A stretch of 64,000 nucleotides of DNA, taken from NCBI RefSeq assembly GCF_900496995.4, contig NW_024470392.1, positions 117,668 through 181,667 of the forward strand, given 5' to 3'. The DNA is from Aquila chrysaetos chrysaetos. Lineage: Eukaryota > Chordata > Aves > Accipitriformes > Accipitridae. The notes below the pieces were generated by a model that worked only from the letters and a program-made list of their open reading frames with translations, did no database searches and was not told the origin of the DNA. Made by a program: the position numbers and the translations under genes. Shown in pieces: positions 39,747 through 52,011 of this stretch (the first letter of the stretch is position 1; the number at the start of each line of letters is the position of its first letter).

Positions 39747-41648
39747 ATGGCCAGAGGATGGGGTGTCCCACTGGCGCTGCTGGCAGTGCTGACCCTGCAG
39801 GGCGCGGGGGCCGTGAAAGGTGGGTGAGGGCACGGGGGCCCTGGGGTGGTGGGTCTGGGGGCAGAGGTGGGGCGTGGGGTGCCCTGCACCCACGGGGCGG
39901 GCGGTGGGGGGCTGGTGTAAGGCTTGGGGCAGAGCCCTGGCCGTGGGGAGCTCCGTCCCTCCATCTCACCCATCCCCTGGGTGGAGATGGGCCCCAGACG
40001 CTCGTTCCTGGACCTCCCCCGGCCCAGGTCTCCCTGCCCTCCTGCCCCCCAGTGCCCCAGCTCGGGGGTCAGGTCCCCGCAGCACCCACCGCTCCTGGGT
40101 CTCCTCCCTTCGCAGCGGCTGCGCCCCATGTGGCCTGGCCCAGGTGGGGTTCGTGCGTGGGGCAGGACAGCCAGTGCCCAAGTCCTTGGGGCCCTGGGAC
40201 CGCCACCCCACCCCGCAGCACCTCCGGGGACAGGTGCCGGTGGTCCCACAGCCTGTCACCGGCCCCGGCCCCAGGAGATGAGGAAGGGAAACCTCCTGGT
40301 GGCATGGAGGTGCTGGAGCTGGGGGCTGGGGGCAGAGCGGGTGTCCGAGCGCTCCCTTTCCCGGGGAGGGGCGGGTGTCAGCACCTGCCCAGCCCTGTGG
40401 GACCCCTGCGCGAAGGGAGGGAGAGGCTCCGGGTGGGCCCTTCTCCCCATCAGGGCGTCCCTGCACCCTCATGGTGTCCCCAGGGGGAGCCTGTGGGGAG
40501 ACGGGGCAAGCCCTGCGGCAGCGGGAAGGGCACTGACCCTAATGCCTGTCCCTTCCCAGTGCGGAACGTGTTGATCCAGGCCGAATTCTACCAGCGGGCT
40601 GAGACGCTGCAGCAGGAGGGCGGCGAGTTCATGTTTGATTTCGATGGGGACGAGATCTTCCACGTGGACCTGCAGAAGACGGAGACCGTCTGGCGCCTGC
40701 CCGAGTTCGGGAACTTCGCCACCTTCGAGGCGCAGGGAGCTCTGCAGAACATGGCGGTATCAAAACAGAACTTGGAGATCATGATTCAAAGGTCCAACCG
40801 CTCGCAGGCCACCATCGGTAACAACCCGGCCGCAGCACGGCCAGCGCCTTCACCCCCGGGGACGCTGCCAGGGCTGTCGCTCCCACACCCTGCGGCCCAG
40901 CCGCCGGCGGGGTGCACGGCGCCCTGCTCCCCTGGAGCGCGTGGGGACCCGGGCACAGCCCCAAGCCGGGCTGCGGGGTCTCCCTGGGTGGGCGGTGGAG
41001 CACAAGGGGGCCAGGTCGGTGGGGCAGGAGGCCCCAGCCCAGCCCGACGCAGCGGAGCCTGGCTGACCCGAGGCTGCACTGACCCCTTCTCCATCCCCCG
41101 CCAGTGCCACCTGAGGTGACGGTGTTCTCCGAGGACCCCGTGGAGCTGGGGGACCCCAACATCCTGATCTGCTACGTGGACAAGTTCTGGCCATCCGTCA
41201 TCACCGTCACGTGGCTGAGGAACGGGCAGGTGGTGACGGACGGCGTCCTCGAGACCGTTTTCTACCCACGGGAGGACCACAGCTTCCGCAAGTTCTCCTA
41301 CCTGCCCTTCATCCCCACCCGGGGGGACTACTACGACTGCCGCGTGGAGCACTGGGGGCTGCCCACCGCCCTCCTGAAGCACTGGGGTGAGGAGGGGGGC
41401 CGGGCCGGGGCCCGGACGCCTGGGTCCCCTCCCCTTGCAGGCAGCGAGGGGGGGCTCAGCGCCCCATCCTCACCCCCCCCCCCCCCTCCGCAGAACCCCA
41501 GGTGCCCCTCCCCGCCTCCGAGAGCACCGAGACCCTGGTGTGCGCCCTGGGCCTGGCCGTGGGCATCGTCGGCATCATCGCGGGCACCATCCTCATCATC
41601 AAGGCCATGAAGATGAACAGCGCCCGCAACCAGCGGGGCGTCTTGTGA
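39747..41648 (+). CDS. DAA2: MHC class II alpha chain (DRA-like), dyad 2
   Basis: Exons 39747-39819, 40560-40817, 41105-41386 and 41494-41648; 255 residues. The protein is the same as DAA3 and differs from DAA1 only by Glu instead of Gln in the connecting peptide (STETLV). Intron 3 carries a longer C run than the other copies. The 3' flank is shared with DAA1 and likewise lacks AATAAA. The upstream divergent promoter region is a copy of that of dyad 1. Confidence 0.95.
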
Positions 41649-42615
41649 GGGGGCAGGGCCCATGGTGCCCTCCCAGCCCTCCAGCCCCCACCAGCCCTCG
41701 CCCTCACGTCCCAGCTGCGTCCCCACCGCCAAGCCCTGCGCCCCACACCCCTGCCCCGAGCCCCCCCCGCCCCACCGCTGCCCCCTTGCCGTCCCCCGTG
41801 GGCACCCCACTGACCGGGGCTCTGCCTTCCCAGGTTCTGTGGTGCTTCCGAGCAGCAGTAAAGGTGGTTGGGGACAGCCTGGCACCACTCATTCTGTTCA
41901 TTGGTGCCCCGCTCATCCTGGTGATACAGTGTGGTGGGGAACAGGGCGACTGGGGGGGCTGTGGGGCTGGCGTGGTGGGTGCCGTGTTGGGGTGCAGGGC
42001 GGCGCCCCGTGAGGGGAGCGGCCATCACCAAGTGGGGCTGGATGTGGTGCCCCACCCCAGGGCCCTGCTCCCCCCACCACAGCAGGGTCTGGCACCGGGA
42101 GGGGGACACGGAGCCACCCACCAGAGCAGGTGAGGGGACTCATGACCCCTCGTCCCCATCCCCAGCCCTGATCTGAGCCGGCTCTGCCGCCCCCCCCCCC
42201 CCACCTCCCAGGGAAAGGGGTGTTGGCCCCCCCTCGCAGTGTCCCCCCACCGTCGGCAGCCCCAAGCACGTCTGGTCCCCGCTGAGGACTCGGAGCCCTG
42301 TCACGGACTCGTGGGCACAGGGAAGGGAGTGACCCACCCCTGCCCCACTGTCCCCAAACAACCAGGGCCAGAGGATACTGGGACACTTTATTAGGCAGAG
42401 CCGGAGCAGCCGAGGGCCACCGTCACAGGGCCCTGGGGACCCCGGGGCTGCAGAGCCGCGACAGCCAAGCTGGGCTGGGATGGGAGGGAGGGGGTGACCC
42501 CGGGGATCAGTGGGGGGATGTGGGGCTCCGGGACGGGGCAGCATGAGGCAGAGGCGACGCTGGGGGGGCAGAGGACGGACAGCGGCAGAGCAGATCCGCA
42601 GGGGCAGGAGTTCAT

Positions 42616-44574
42616 TCAGGAGCTCTGTGGGGAGAGAAGAGGGGGTGACCACCGGGCTGGGGGACGGCGTGTCCCCAGGGCTCTGCCCCGGCGTTATCAG
42701 GGGACATGCTCCATACGGACACGCTGCCATTGGGAGCAGGTGGGGACCAGCCCACAAGGGGAGGGTGGAGCGGGCTTGGGGGAGACGGACAGACGTTACC
42801 CTGCAGCCTGGGGAACGAGGCGCCCTGAAACACGGAGGGACGAGGTCAGCGTCGGAGCAGGGGCAGAACCGCAGCCCCCGCCCCACGCGCAGGAGACACC
42901 CCAGGGAACCCCCACCCAGTCTCCCGACCGCTCTCACCTTCTTGCGCATGTAGAGGAAGAGCCCCAGCGCCAGGAAGATGAGCCCCAGCACGAAGCCCCC
43001 CACCCCCGTGAGCATCTTGCTCCTGGCGGCGTCCGACTGCACCTCTGCGGGGACGAGAGCAGGGGGTCAGGGCCGGGGGGGCTCCCGTCCCACTCCCCAC
43101 CGGGACCAGGGGCTTGGGCCCCCACCCAACCAGGCTGCCGGACAGGGCAGGGCCTTACCCCACTGCTGGGTGACGGGGTGCTGCAGGCTGACGTGCTCCA
43201 CCTGGCACACGTAGGTGTCCCCGCGCTGCGGGGTGGTTTCCAGCATCACCATCACCTGGTAGGTCCAGTCGCCGTTCTGGATCATGTCCGTGGACACCAC
43301 GTGCTCCGTCTCCTCCTGCCCGTTCTTGAACCACTTCACCTCAATCTCCGCGGGGTAAAACCCCGTCACGTAGCAAACCAGCCTGTTGGTCTGGGGCAGG
43401 GAGCTCGACTGCATGGGGGAGACCCTCACCTTGGGCTCAACTGCGGGAGAGCGAGACAGAGCTGGCAAGGGGCTGGCAGAGCCCAGGGGCCACCCTGTGC
43501 GCCGGCCCCCAGCCTGGACCAGCGGTCCCCACGCAGGACGTGCCCGGCGAGGGGGCGAGGGACTCGCGTCCTCGTGGAAGAGCGCAGGGGCTTTGCCTGG
43601 GGCCAGGCCCAAGCATGGCACAGACACTCTCTCTCCCCTCCTGCAAGCCGGGGGGCTTGGCTTGGGCCCGTCCCCCAGGGAAATGTTCTGGCACGCACTC
43701 ACCTCTCCTCTCCACGGTGAAAGGGGTGATCACGTCGTAGTTGTGTCGGCAGAACCTGTCCACCTCAGCCCGTCTGTTCTCCAGTAGGTCCGGCTGGCTG
43801 TTCCAGTACTTGGCATCAGGCTCACCCAGGGGGGTGTCGGCCACATAGTGACCCACATCGCTGTCAAAGTGCACTAACTGCTCCCGGTTGTGGATGTACT
43901 TCTGCAGAAACCTCACGTTCTTGTTGCCATTGAGGTAGTGACACTCAGCCTTACCCATCTCCTGGAAAAACCCTGTTTGTGCAGGGCGGCAGGTCATGGG
44001 AGGGCAGGGAGGCACCGTGGGGCCCCCTCCCCACCACCATTCTCCTCCCAGCCTCCCCGAGCCACACAGCTGCACTAGGACTGGCGATGGGATCCTGACC
44101 CCGCGAGGACTCCGTTTCTCCGCCTGGGGACTGGGGAGAGCTGGAGGGGACAGAGCCCAGGGGAAGGGAGGGGCAGGAGAGAGCCAGAGCAGAACTGGGC
44201 CAAGAGGCGCTTCCTGGGGTTCAGCGAGGGTGGGGAGCATCATCCCCAAACCGTTTGGGAACCGGGTCTCACCTGGAGCCCGCTGCTCCCAGGGCCCGCG
44301 GAGGACAGACGACGGGACGAGGGATTCGGTGGGGGCAGCCCTCCCCCACCTGCACGGTGGTCCCAGGGGCTCGGGGGGGGGCCTCTCAGCGGCCCCCCCA
44401 ACCGCAGACCCCCAGTACCTGCCAGGGCACGTGTAGGATCCAACCCCACCAACACCCTCCCCGTGCCCCGGCTCTGAGCTCACCTGAGGTCTCCTGGCCA
44501 CCGCCCGGGTGGGCTCCCAGCACCACCAGCGCCACCAGCACGGCCCCAGCCCCCAGGACACGACCGGTCTCCAT
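42616..44574 (-). CDS. DAB3: MHC class II beta chain, dyad 3, with an extra base at the exon 5 donor
   Basis: Exons (minus): 44484-44574, 43703-43972, 43159-43440, 42938-43044, exon 5 at 42800/42801-42824 and terminal exon 42616-42624. Ectodomain and membrane segment are identical in sequence to DAB2. At exon 5 there is one extra G (minus strand) just at the donor: with GTAACG as donor the exon becomes 25 bases and the last residues shift out of frame into a long open frame that passes the AATAAA near 42387. If the 24-base exon is used, the donor would start GG. Intron 1 also has an extra 40 bases or so near 44341-44400. This is either a sequencing or assembly slip or a genuine tail mutation. 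Confidence 0.9.
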
Positions 44575-45141
44575 CGCTGCTCACAGCAGAGGCTGGAAAG
44601 GTGCTGGGACCCCCCAGGAGAGCCGGACTCTGCCGCTTTGGGGTATGGCCCCGCTCCTGCCCAGTGCCGGGGCTGGGAGTCCAGCGAGGACCAGTGAGGA
44701 GCGAGGCTGGGCAGCATCACCCGTCACCAGGCAGAGCCGGGCCCCGCAGGGCTCCCTCTGACACTTGGTCCGCGCTGGGGCAGCGACCCCGGGGAGGGGG
44801 CTGCCGGCCCCCGCCAGCACTGGGGCTCCCCGGCCTCGGCGGCCCCCACCTGCCCCCTCCCCAAAGCCCTCTCCGGGGGCGTGCGCGGCCCAAGTTCAAC
44901 AGTGCACCCCTGCGGAACCCTGCCGGAGTGTCTGTCCGTCTGTCTGCTCTGCAGGGTGCTGGGTGCTGCTGCTCTGCCTGGGAACAGCCGAGTCAGAGGC
45001 AGGGCTCCCTCCTAGTGGCTGGGCACCTGGGGGGGCCCTGTCCCCCGGCCCCGGGGGCCCCGGCACTCAGCTCCCCGGCCCAAGAGCAAACGCCTGCCCC
45101 TCGTCCGGTCCCGCTCTCGCTGCCAGCTGCCAGGAGAGGCG

Positions 45142-47046
45142 ATGGCCAGAGGATGGGGTGTCCCACTGGCGCTGCTGGCAGTGCTGACCCTGCAGGGCGC
45201 GGGGGCCGTGAAAGGTGGGTGAGGGCACGGGGGCCCTGGGGTGGTGGGTCTGGGGGCAGAGGTGGGGCGTGGGGTGCCCTGCACCCACGGGGCGGGCGGT
45301 GGGGGGCTTGTGTAAGGCTTGGGGCAGAGCCCTGGCCGTGGGGAGCTCCGTCCCTCCATCTCACCCATCCCCTGGGTGGAGATGGGGCCCCAGACGCTCG
45401 TTCCTGGACCTCCCCCGGCCCAGGTCTCCCTGCCCTCCTGCCCCCCCAGTGCCCCAGCTCGGGGGTCAGGTCCCCGCAGCACCCAACCGCTCCTGGGTCT
45501 CCTTCCTTCGCAGCGGCTGCGCCCCATGTGGCCTGGCCCAGGCGGGGTTCGTGCGTGGGGCAGGACAGCCAGTGCCCAAGTCCTTGGGGCCCCGGGACCG
45601 CCACCCCACCCTGCAGCACCTCTGGGGACAGGTGCCGGTGGTCCCACAGCCTGTCACTGGCCCTGGCCCCAGGAGATGAGGAAGGGAAACCTCCTGGTGG
45701 CATGGAGGTGCTGGAGCTGGGGGCTGGGGGCAGAGCGGGTGTCCGAGCGCTCCCTTTCCTGGGGAGGGGCGGGTGTCAGCACCTGCCCAGCCCTGTGGGA
45801 CCCCTGCGCGAAGGGAGGGAGAGGCTCCGGGTGGGCCCTTCTCCCCATCAGGGCGTCCCTGCACCCTCACGGTGTCCCCAGGGGGAGCCTGTGGGGAGAC
45901 GGGGCAAGCCCTGCGGCAGCGGGAAGGGCACTGACCCTAATGCCTGTCCCTTCCCAGTGCGGAACGTGTTGATCCAGGCCGAATTCTACCAGCGGGCTGA
46001 GACGCTGCAGCAGGAGGGCGGCGAGTTCATGTTTGATTTCGATGGGGACGAGATCTTCCACGTGGACCTGCAGAAGACGGAGACCGTCTGGCGCCTGCCC
46101 GAGTTCGGGAACTTCGCCACCTTCGAGGCGCAGGGAGCTCTGCAGAACATGGCGGTATCAAAACAGAACTTGGAGATCATGATTCAAAGGTCCAACCGCT
46201 CGCAGGCCACCATCGGTAACAACCCGGCCGCAGCACGGCCAGCGCCTTCACCCCCGGGGACGCTGCCAGGGCTGTCGCTCCCACACCCTGCGGCCCAGCC
46301 GCCGGCGGGGTGCACGGCGCCCTGCTCCCCTGGAGCGCGTGGGGACCCGGGCACAGCCCCAAGCCGGGCTGCGGGGTCTCCCTGGGTGGGCGGTGGAGCA
46401 CAAGGGGGCCAGGTCGGTGGGGCAGGAGGCCCCAGCCCAGCCCGAGGCAGCGGAGCCTGGCTGACCCGAGACTGCACTGACCCCTTCTCCATCCCCCGCC
46501 AGTGCCACCTGAGGTGACGGTGTTCTCCGAGGACCCCGTGGAGCTGGGGGACCCCAACATCCTGATCTGCTACGTGGACAAGTTCTGGCCATCCGTCATC
46601 ACCGTCACGTGGCTGAGGAACGGGCAGGTGGTGACGGACGGCGTCCTCGAGACCGTTTTCTACCCACGGGAGGACCACAGCTTCCGCAAGTTCTCCTACC
46701 TGCCCTTCATCCCCACCCGGGGGGACTACTACGACTGCCGCGTGGAGCACTGGGGGCTGCCCACCGCCCTCCTGAAGCACTGGGGTGAGGAGGGGGGCCG
46801 GGCCGGGGCCCGGACGCCTGGGTCCCCTCCCCTTGCAGGCAGCGAGGGGGGGCTCAGCGCCCCATCCTCACCCACCCTCCCCCCTCCGCAGAACCCCAGG
46901 TGCCCCTCCCCGCCTCCGAGAGCACCGAGACCCTGGTGTGCGCCCTGGGCCTGGCCGTGGGCATCGTCGGCATCATCGCGGGCACCATCCTCATCATCAA
47001 GGCCATGAAGATGAACAGCGCCCGCAACCAGCGGGGCGTCTTGTGA
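45142..47046 (+). CDS. DAA3: MHC class II alpha chain (DRA-like), dyad 3
   Basis: Exons 45142-45214, 45958-46215, 46503-46784 and 46892-47046; 255 residues, identical to DAA2. Introns carry a few more single-base differences than dyads 1 and 2 show from each other. Homology to the other two dyads stops about 12 bases after the stop codon (near 47058). Its own 3' flank is unique and contains a canonical AATAAA at 47584-47589, 538 bases past the stop, suggesting this is the ancestral alpha-chain 3' end. Confidence 0.95.
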
Positions 47047-48400
47047 GGGGGCAGGGCCCAGAGCTCCCAGCCTCCCCCCAGCTGGACCCTCTGCACCCTC
47101 AGTCGGCCTTCACCTTAGCCTCATGGGAGCTGCTCACCCTGGTGACCCATATGCCTGCTCCAGCTCACCAGCACCCCCCTCTTCTGTGCGCACCACTCGC
47201 TGACATGCTGGAGATGGCTCCAGAGCCAGACCTGGCAGAGTCCGGTTCCCACAGGGGACTGGGCTGCTTCCCATGTCTGGGGCGAGCTCTGGTGGCACCT
47301 GGGGCTGCTTCAGCACACCCAGTGCCAGGGGAAACTGCTGCAGAGCCCAGGAGCCTACACTGGTCCCAGTACCCAGCCCACACCACTGCCATGCTGGGGT
47401 TGCCCTGCCCACAGCCCCTGGCCCCACGGCCATCTCCAGCTGGGGACGTGGCGTCTCCTCCTAGCCCAGATGCGGGGTCTCCCCTGCAGGCCCCTGAAGG
47501 GAGGGGAGGTGTGCCCTACCCCAAAGCTCCCCCTCGGCGCACAGTCCTGCACCCTCCACTCCTGCTATGCTGCTTTGTCACCACAATAAAGTGGATTGGG
47601 GTTGATCCTGCTATGCAACCCTCACTGTGAGTCCATTCTCTGCATGTGCTAGGGAGTGACTGCAGCTCTAGAAGCCCCCTCGATGTCTGGGTGATTTATG
47701 GGGCGGTGGGTTGTGGGCGTTGGGCAGAGCTCTAGAGATCTAGCTCCAGCTTTTGGGCAGAGGGAAGGGGTAGAGTGACCTCAGGACTCCTGGGTTCTCG
47801 CAGCCGATGTAGGTGGGATCTTAGCACCTCTAAAGAGCAGTCCCATGGGGCAGGCACCCATTTGTGGCTCCTGGGGTGATCATAAAGCCCATTGGCAGAT
47901 AACCACGCTCATGGCAAGGCCAGAAAGGGGCTCTGGGACAGCACGACCCATCCTACTGTGCCACAGACATCAGCAGCATCCCTGGGGCAGGTGGCTCTCT
48001 GGTGAACTGGGTATGGGCAGAGCCAACGCCGGTCAGGGCCGAGACCCTGGGCAGGGGAGTCCTCGCTGGGTCCACCAGCACCGAGGGAGGCTGCATGGGT
48101 TGGCTGGGCTCCGCACCACCAGCGTTCACCCCATGGGTGCGAGGGCATGTGGCTGACCCCCTTGCAGGGCTAGGATGACACAGAGGGGGAACAGGCAAAC
48201 TAGAGGTGATGAGACCAGTTCATCTGACCGCCCTGTGCCCGCAGGCATTGTTCCCTGTCATGCGCACACACACGCACGCACACACACGTGCACTCAGGGC
48301 AGTGGAGGGGAACACTGCAGCCACATCCAAGAGCCATTAGTTGGGGCAGAGGGGGAGCAAAGCTGGATCTTCCCCTCAGCCAGACGAGTTCTCCCAGCAG
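47047..48400. other. DAA3 3' UTR and following intergenic DNA
   Basis: The DAA3 polyadenylation signal AATAAA is at 47584-47589. Beyond it no gene is recognised. A CA/CG-rich dinucleotide tract sits at about 48262-48292. Open frames here lack any recognisable domain. Confidence 0.6.
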
Positions 48401-48407
48401 CAGCTTT

Positions 48408-48427
48408 GCCTGGTAACTGGTGACACC
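48408..48427 (+). promoter_or_regulatory. Orphan X-box-like element A
   Basis: GCCTGGTAACTGG (X1-like) directly followed by TGACACC (X2-like). No Y box follows at the usual distance and no class II gene starts nearby. A nearly identical copy in opposite orientation lies at 50504-50522. Confidence 0.5.
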
Positions 48428-49788
48428 GCAGCCCTGCTCAGGAAGTCTGTGACAATGCCTGTCCTGGTTCCCCTTTCCTTCCCCATCACTGCCCGGGTGC
48501 ATGGAGTCTACACACGAGGCTTGTGCATGTGGGGTGGGGGTGGTGGGGTGCCCTGCAGGCTCCGTGGGGCCCAGCACAGCCTCCGTGCAGAGGCTGGGGT
48601 GGAGGCCTTTGGTGCTGGAGCTCCAGGTTGTGCCCACGACGGGGTCTGAGCTCACAGGGCAGGGACATGCTGAGGCCCACGTGCGTGAGCCTCACGCTCA
48701 AGGATTGAGACAGGGGCACAAATTGGCAAAACCGCCATTGCCATGGGGCTGCAGAGGAGAAGCAGGCACTGAGGAAACCCCCAGACAAGGAGCAAATCCC
48801 TCCTGGGATGTAGACAAGGCAGCACAGTGGCTCATGGCCCACTTCCCTCCTTGCTGGGAGCGGAAGAGGAAGATGCGGCTGGAACAGAAAGTGGATGACG
48901 TGCGGCGGGGAGGATGTGAAACCTGGCTACCTCGCACATGGGTGGCATGCTGGGGTCGTGTGGGGATACTAGAGGCGTCACTCTGAGCCCCCAGTGGGAA
49001 GCACTGGAAGGGGGCAGAGCTGCAGGTCAGTCCAGTGTGGGGCCTGGTGGCAAGCAGACCTATTGCTCCGGGGCCTGAATAAAATCTACCTGGAGATAAC
49101 CATTTCTAGGACAAAAAATATAAATAGCAGCAACAGCCAAGCCCCCACTCCCAGCATCACATGGTGGTGATCAAATAGGAGCCACTGTCCCTCCAGGACA
49201 GATCTGGGGCTGGCCCCCACCGTGGATGCATCTCCCTGCAACTCATGTGTTGAGGGGGCTCAGCCCTGGGGAGCACCAGCACACCGTGGGGACACGGCCA
49301 GAGCAGAGGGGGTCGGCTGCTGCTGGGGATGTGAGTCTTGTCCTCCCCTCTGGCAAAGGCACAACAAGCATGCTCAACTCAGGAGGACACTTGTGGTCCT
49401 GACATGAGATGCCAGCAGGGAGGGAGAAAGGGAATCAGTTTGGAAAGCGGATACAGTCCTGCACGGGTTGCAGGTAGTGCTGGCGGTGCAGGGCTCGCCA
49501 GAGGTGTCCAGAGGCTCCTGCCTCGGCCACGCAGACCCAGAGCCCAAAGGTGGCACATCCTGACAGATGGATCCCAAAAACGGCTGCTGCTCGCTGCTGC
49601 TGAGTTTGGGTATGTGCGGGGCTGGAGCCAGTGCATGAGCTGCCGGGGGGGTTCCTGGCTGAGGCCCAGCTCCCACCCTGCCAGCTCCCAGAGGAACCCA
49701 GGTGCCCTGACCCAGCAAGGCCGGGCCAAGGGCTCACCTGCCCGGAGCAGGCAGGTCCCCGAAGCAGATGCTGCTGGCCCCACACGCT

Positions 49789-49863
49789 GGGACCAAGACC
49801 TCAGTTGTCTGGAGTCTGCCGGAGACTGGTGATGCAGCCAAGTACTGCTTGCTGACTGGTTGG
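49789..49863 (+). promoter_or_regulatory. Orphan S-X-Y-like module
   Basis: S-like GGGACCAAGACC (from 49789), X1-like CCGGAGACTGG (49819-49829), X2-like TGATGCAG (49830-49837) and Y-like CTGACTGGTTGG (49852-49863). Order and spacing fit class II promoters, and the X2 and Y elements resemble those of the DAB genes. No class II exon follows on the plus strand, so it is either a distal enhancer or the remains of a promoter. Confidence 0.5.
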
Positions 49864-50503
49864 GCTGGGGGTTACTGGAGGGCAAAGAGAGCAGGCAGGG
49901 CCCTTTCCCCGAAATGCTGGCGTGCCCCATGGCGGGGACAGTGGCTTTGGTGGAAATCCCCTGTCTCGGGGGGGGGGGGGGGGGGGGGCGCAGGGGGGGG
50001 CAAGCAGGCAGGACGGACAAATGGAGCCTCTGCTGGGCTGCCAGGCAGCTCTCACCTCACCCGAAGGACGCCAAGCCCCGCAGCGTCAGGGGTCTGAGGC
50101 CAGGAAGGGATCGCTGGCACACCAAGCCGAACGGCCACAGCACCGGCTTGCACACAGGGGTGTCCACTTTCATCGGGCAGCGCCCGCGGGGAGTCATCTC
50201 CCTCGAGACTTTCGCCAACTCCAGCCATCCCCTCCGGCTGTGCTGGAGCTGTCTGAACAGGAGCCTCACGACGCTGTTAGCAGCCAGGTGGGAGCTGGTG
50301 CTTCCATCCCTTGTGCTGCTGACACACAGCCCCCACAGTTAAGGTAGTCTGTGTTTGGGTCACACAACCTCCCCACCCCCAGCCCCATGCCAGGGCTCCC
50401 CTCTGCCTTCTTGAGAGCTCAGGGGTGTCGTGGGAAGGGGGAAATGGGTCTGAATGGTGCCAGGGGATTTCCAAGGGAAGGTTGCCCCCGCCCCCAGGGC
50501 TGC

Positions 50504-50522
50504 CATGTCACCAGTTACCAGG
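50504..50522 (-). promoter_or_regulatory. Orphan X-box-like element B
   Basis: On the minus strand CCTGGTAACTGG (50511-50522) followed by TGACATG (50504-50510). It matches element A at 48408 over about 28 of 30 bases including the following GCAGCCCTG, but inverted. Confidence 0.5.
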
Positions 50523-52011
50523 GGAAAAGTTGTGAGGGAAGACCAGAGCCCAGAAACTGGCAGAGCTGAGCGAGCAGGACAGTGCCCTCACCCTCCCTGC
50601 ATATTCCCCCAGAGAACAGCTTCCCAGCAGGCAGCACTGCACTAGAATGACACCTCCACCAGGGATGGTATGATGCCGCCAATGCTCTGGAGTGGGAGAG
50701 AGACTAAAATTCCCCCAAAGGCTCAAACACCCTTTTACTACTGTCAGAACAGCTGCAGCTGCAGGAAGCAGGAGGGTGATGGCACATGAGTGTGGGGTGG
50801 GAAAGAGAAGAGAGATGTCTCCCCCCACCCTTGAGCCACCCTGTGCCCCAGTGCTGGGTCTGGACTCCCACCCTGGAACAGAGCAGGACAAGCACAACGC
50901 TGAGCTGGGAGCTGTCCCCAGTCCCATAGACCACTGCACAGGAGAGCTGCAAACAGCAGATTTACCCCACAAAGGGGAAGCGCCTTTCAGGGGTCCTGGC
51001 CCTGGGACCCCCCCCAAAGCCCACCCCATCCCACTGACACCATGGTGCCACGGGCAGGATTGCGATGCTGGGAAGTGGGGCGGGGTGGCAGCGCAGCAGC
51101 CCTGGCATGCACCAGGACCAGTCCAGGCCCTTTGGACTCAGCAGCACTTTGTCCTGACTGCAAGGGGCACAGAGCAGCTCCAGGCACCTTCTCCCCCTCC
51201 AGGCCTTGCCCAGGGCAGTACCACTCCCACCCAAGAACAGGCCCAAGTCCACTCCAACGCATAGCGTTGGAGCAGCCTCTGGCAAATCGGTGCATGGTGA
51301 GCACAAGCAAGGCAGCACAACAGGAGTTACGGGGTCCTGGTGGCTTCATTACAAATCTATCCTCTGTCACAGCGCCTAGCAGAGCTCCCTTCATTTCGAG
51401 GGAACCCGACGGTAACATGTGGCTCTTGAAAGCTCCCTGAAAACTCATTTCCACCCAGACCCACTGGAACAAAGGCCACCTCCCTGCCACGCTGCCACCC
51501 TCTGGTCCAGCCTGTCCCTTGCATACAAGGTTTTGCTCCTCCTCACTTACAGTTTTCATGTGTCAGGTCCCTCCTGGGCCAGGACTTTCTAAGCTTCAAC
51601 ACGGAGACCCCCACTTGCCTTGCTGAGCTGCCCGTCGAGGGACGCAGGAAGGCAAATGCTCTCTTTTTTTGCCTTGAGACCACACCTGCCACAGTGGAAG
51701 AGCCTTTTGTTATTACATGCATCAGAGATGCCGAGAGATCCCTCCAACAGCAGCCACATTCAGCATCTCCCTGCCTATGCAACAGTAGCCAGCAACTCGC
51801 TTCTTGCCTGCTGAAAGGCAGATGGCTGGTAGGAAACGATGGTGCCTCTGAGAGAGGCAGAGCAGTCAGGTGACACCCAGATGGACAGCGCTGTCTCCTT
51901 GGGTCAGTGTTTTTCACAATGCCCGAACACTGGCTTGGCCAAGTGTTATCTTTCCCTGCTCCGTTTTTAAGCGCCTGTAATGGCATTTGGGACACAGCAT
52001 CTCAGGGAAGA

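Larger units (their letters stand above)
32080..47058. repeat. Tandem triplication of a DAB-DAA dyad, period about 5.35 kb
   Basis: Corresponding points (DAB exon 5) lie at 32092, 37448 and 42800, spacings of 5356 and 5352. Unit 3 ends at 47058, lacking the spacer. Coding and non-coding parts are close to identical between units. Left homology begins near the GGGGGAGACGGAC before DAB exon 5; right homology ends about 12-18 bases past the DAA stop (36314, 41666, 47058). Confidence 0.95.
48430..52010. other. Intergenic DNA between class II array and COL11A2, part 1
   Basis: No gene recognised. A plus-strand AATAAA at 49078-49083 may end an unknown transcript. A G-run of about 20 bases lies near 49970-49988. 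The orphan X-like elements lie in this stretch. Confidence 0.4.

Noticed and set aside
39371-41119. 582-residue plus-strand open frame over DAA2 (also 638 residues over DAA3)
   Set aside because: It merges leader, intron 1 and exon 2 in GC-rich DNA. The class II alpha exon structure with phase 1 introns explains the region.
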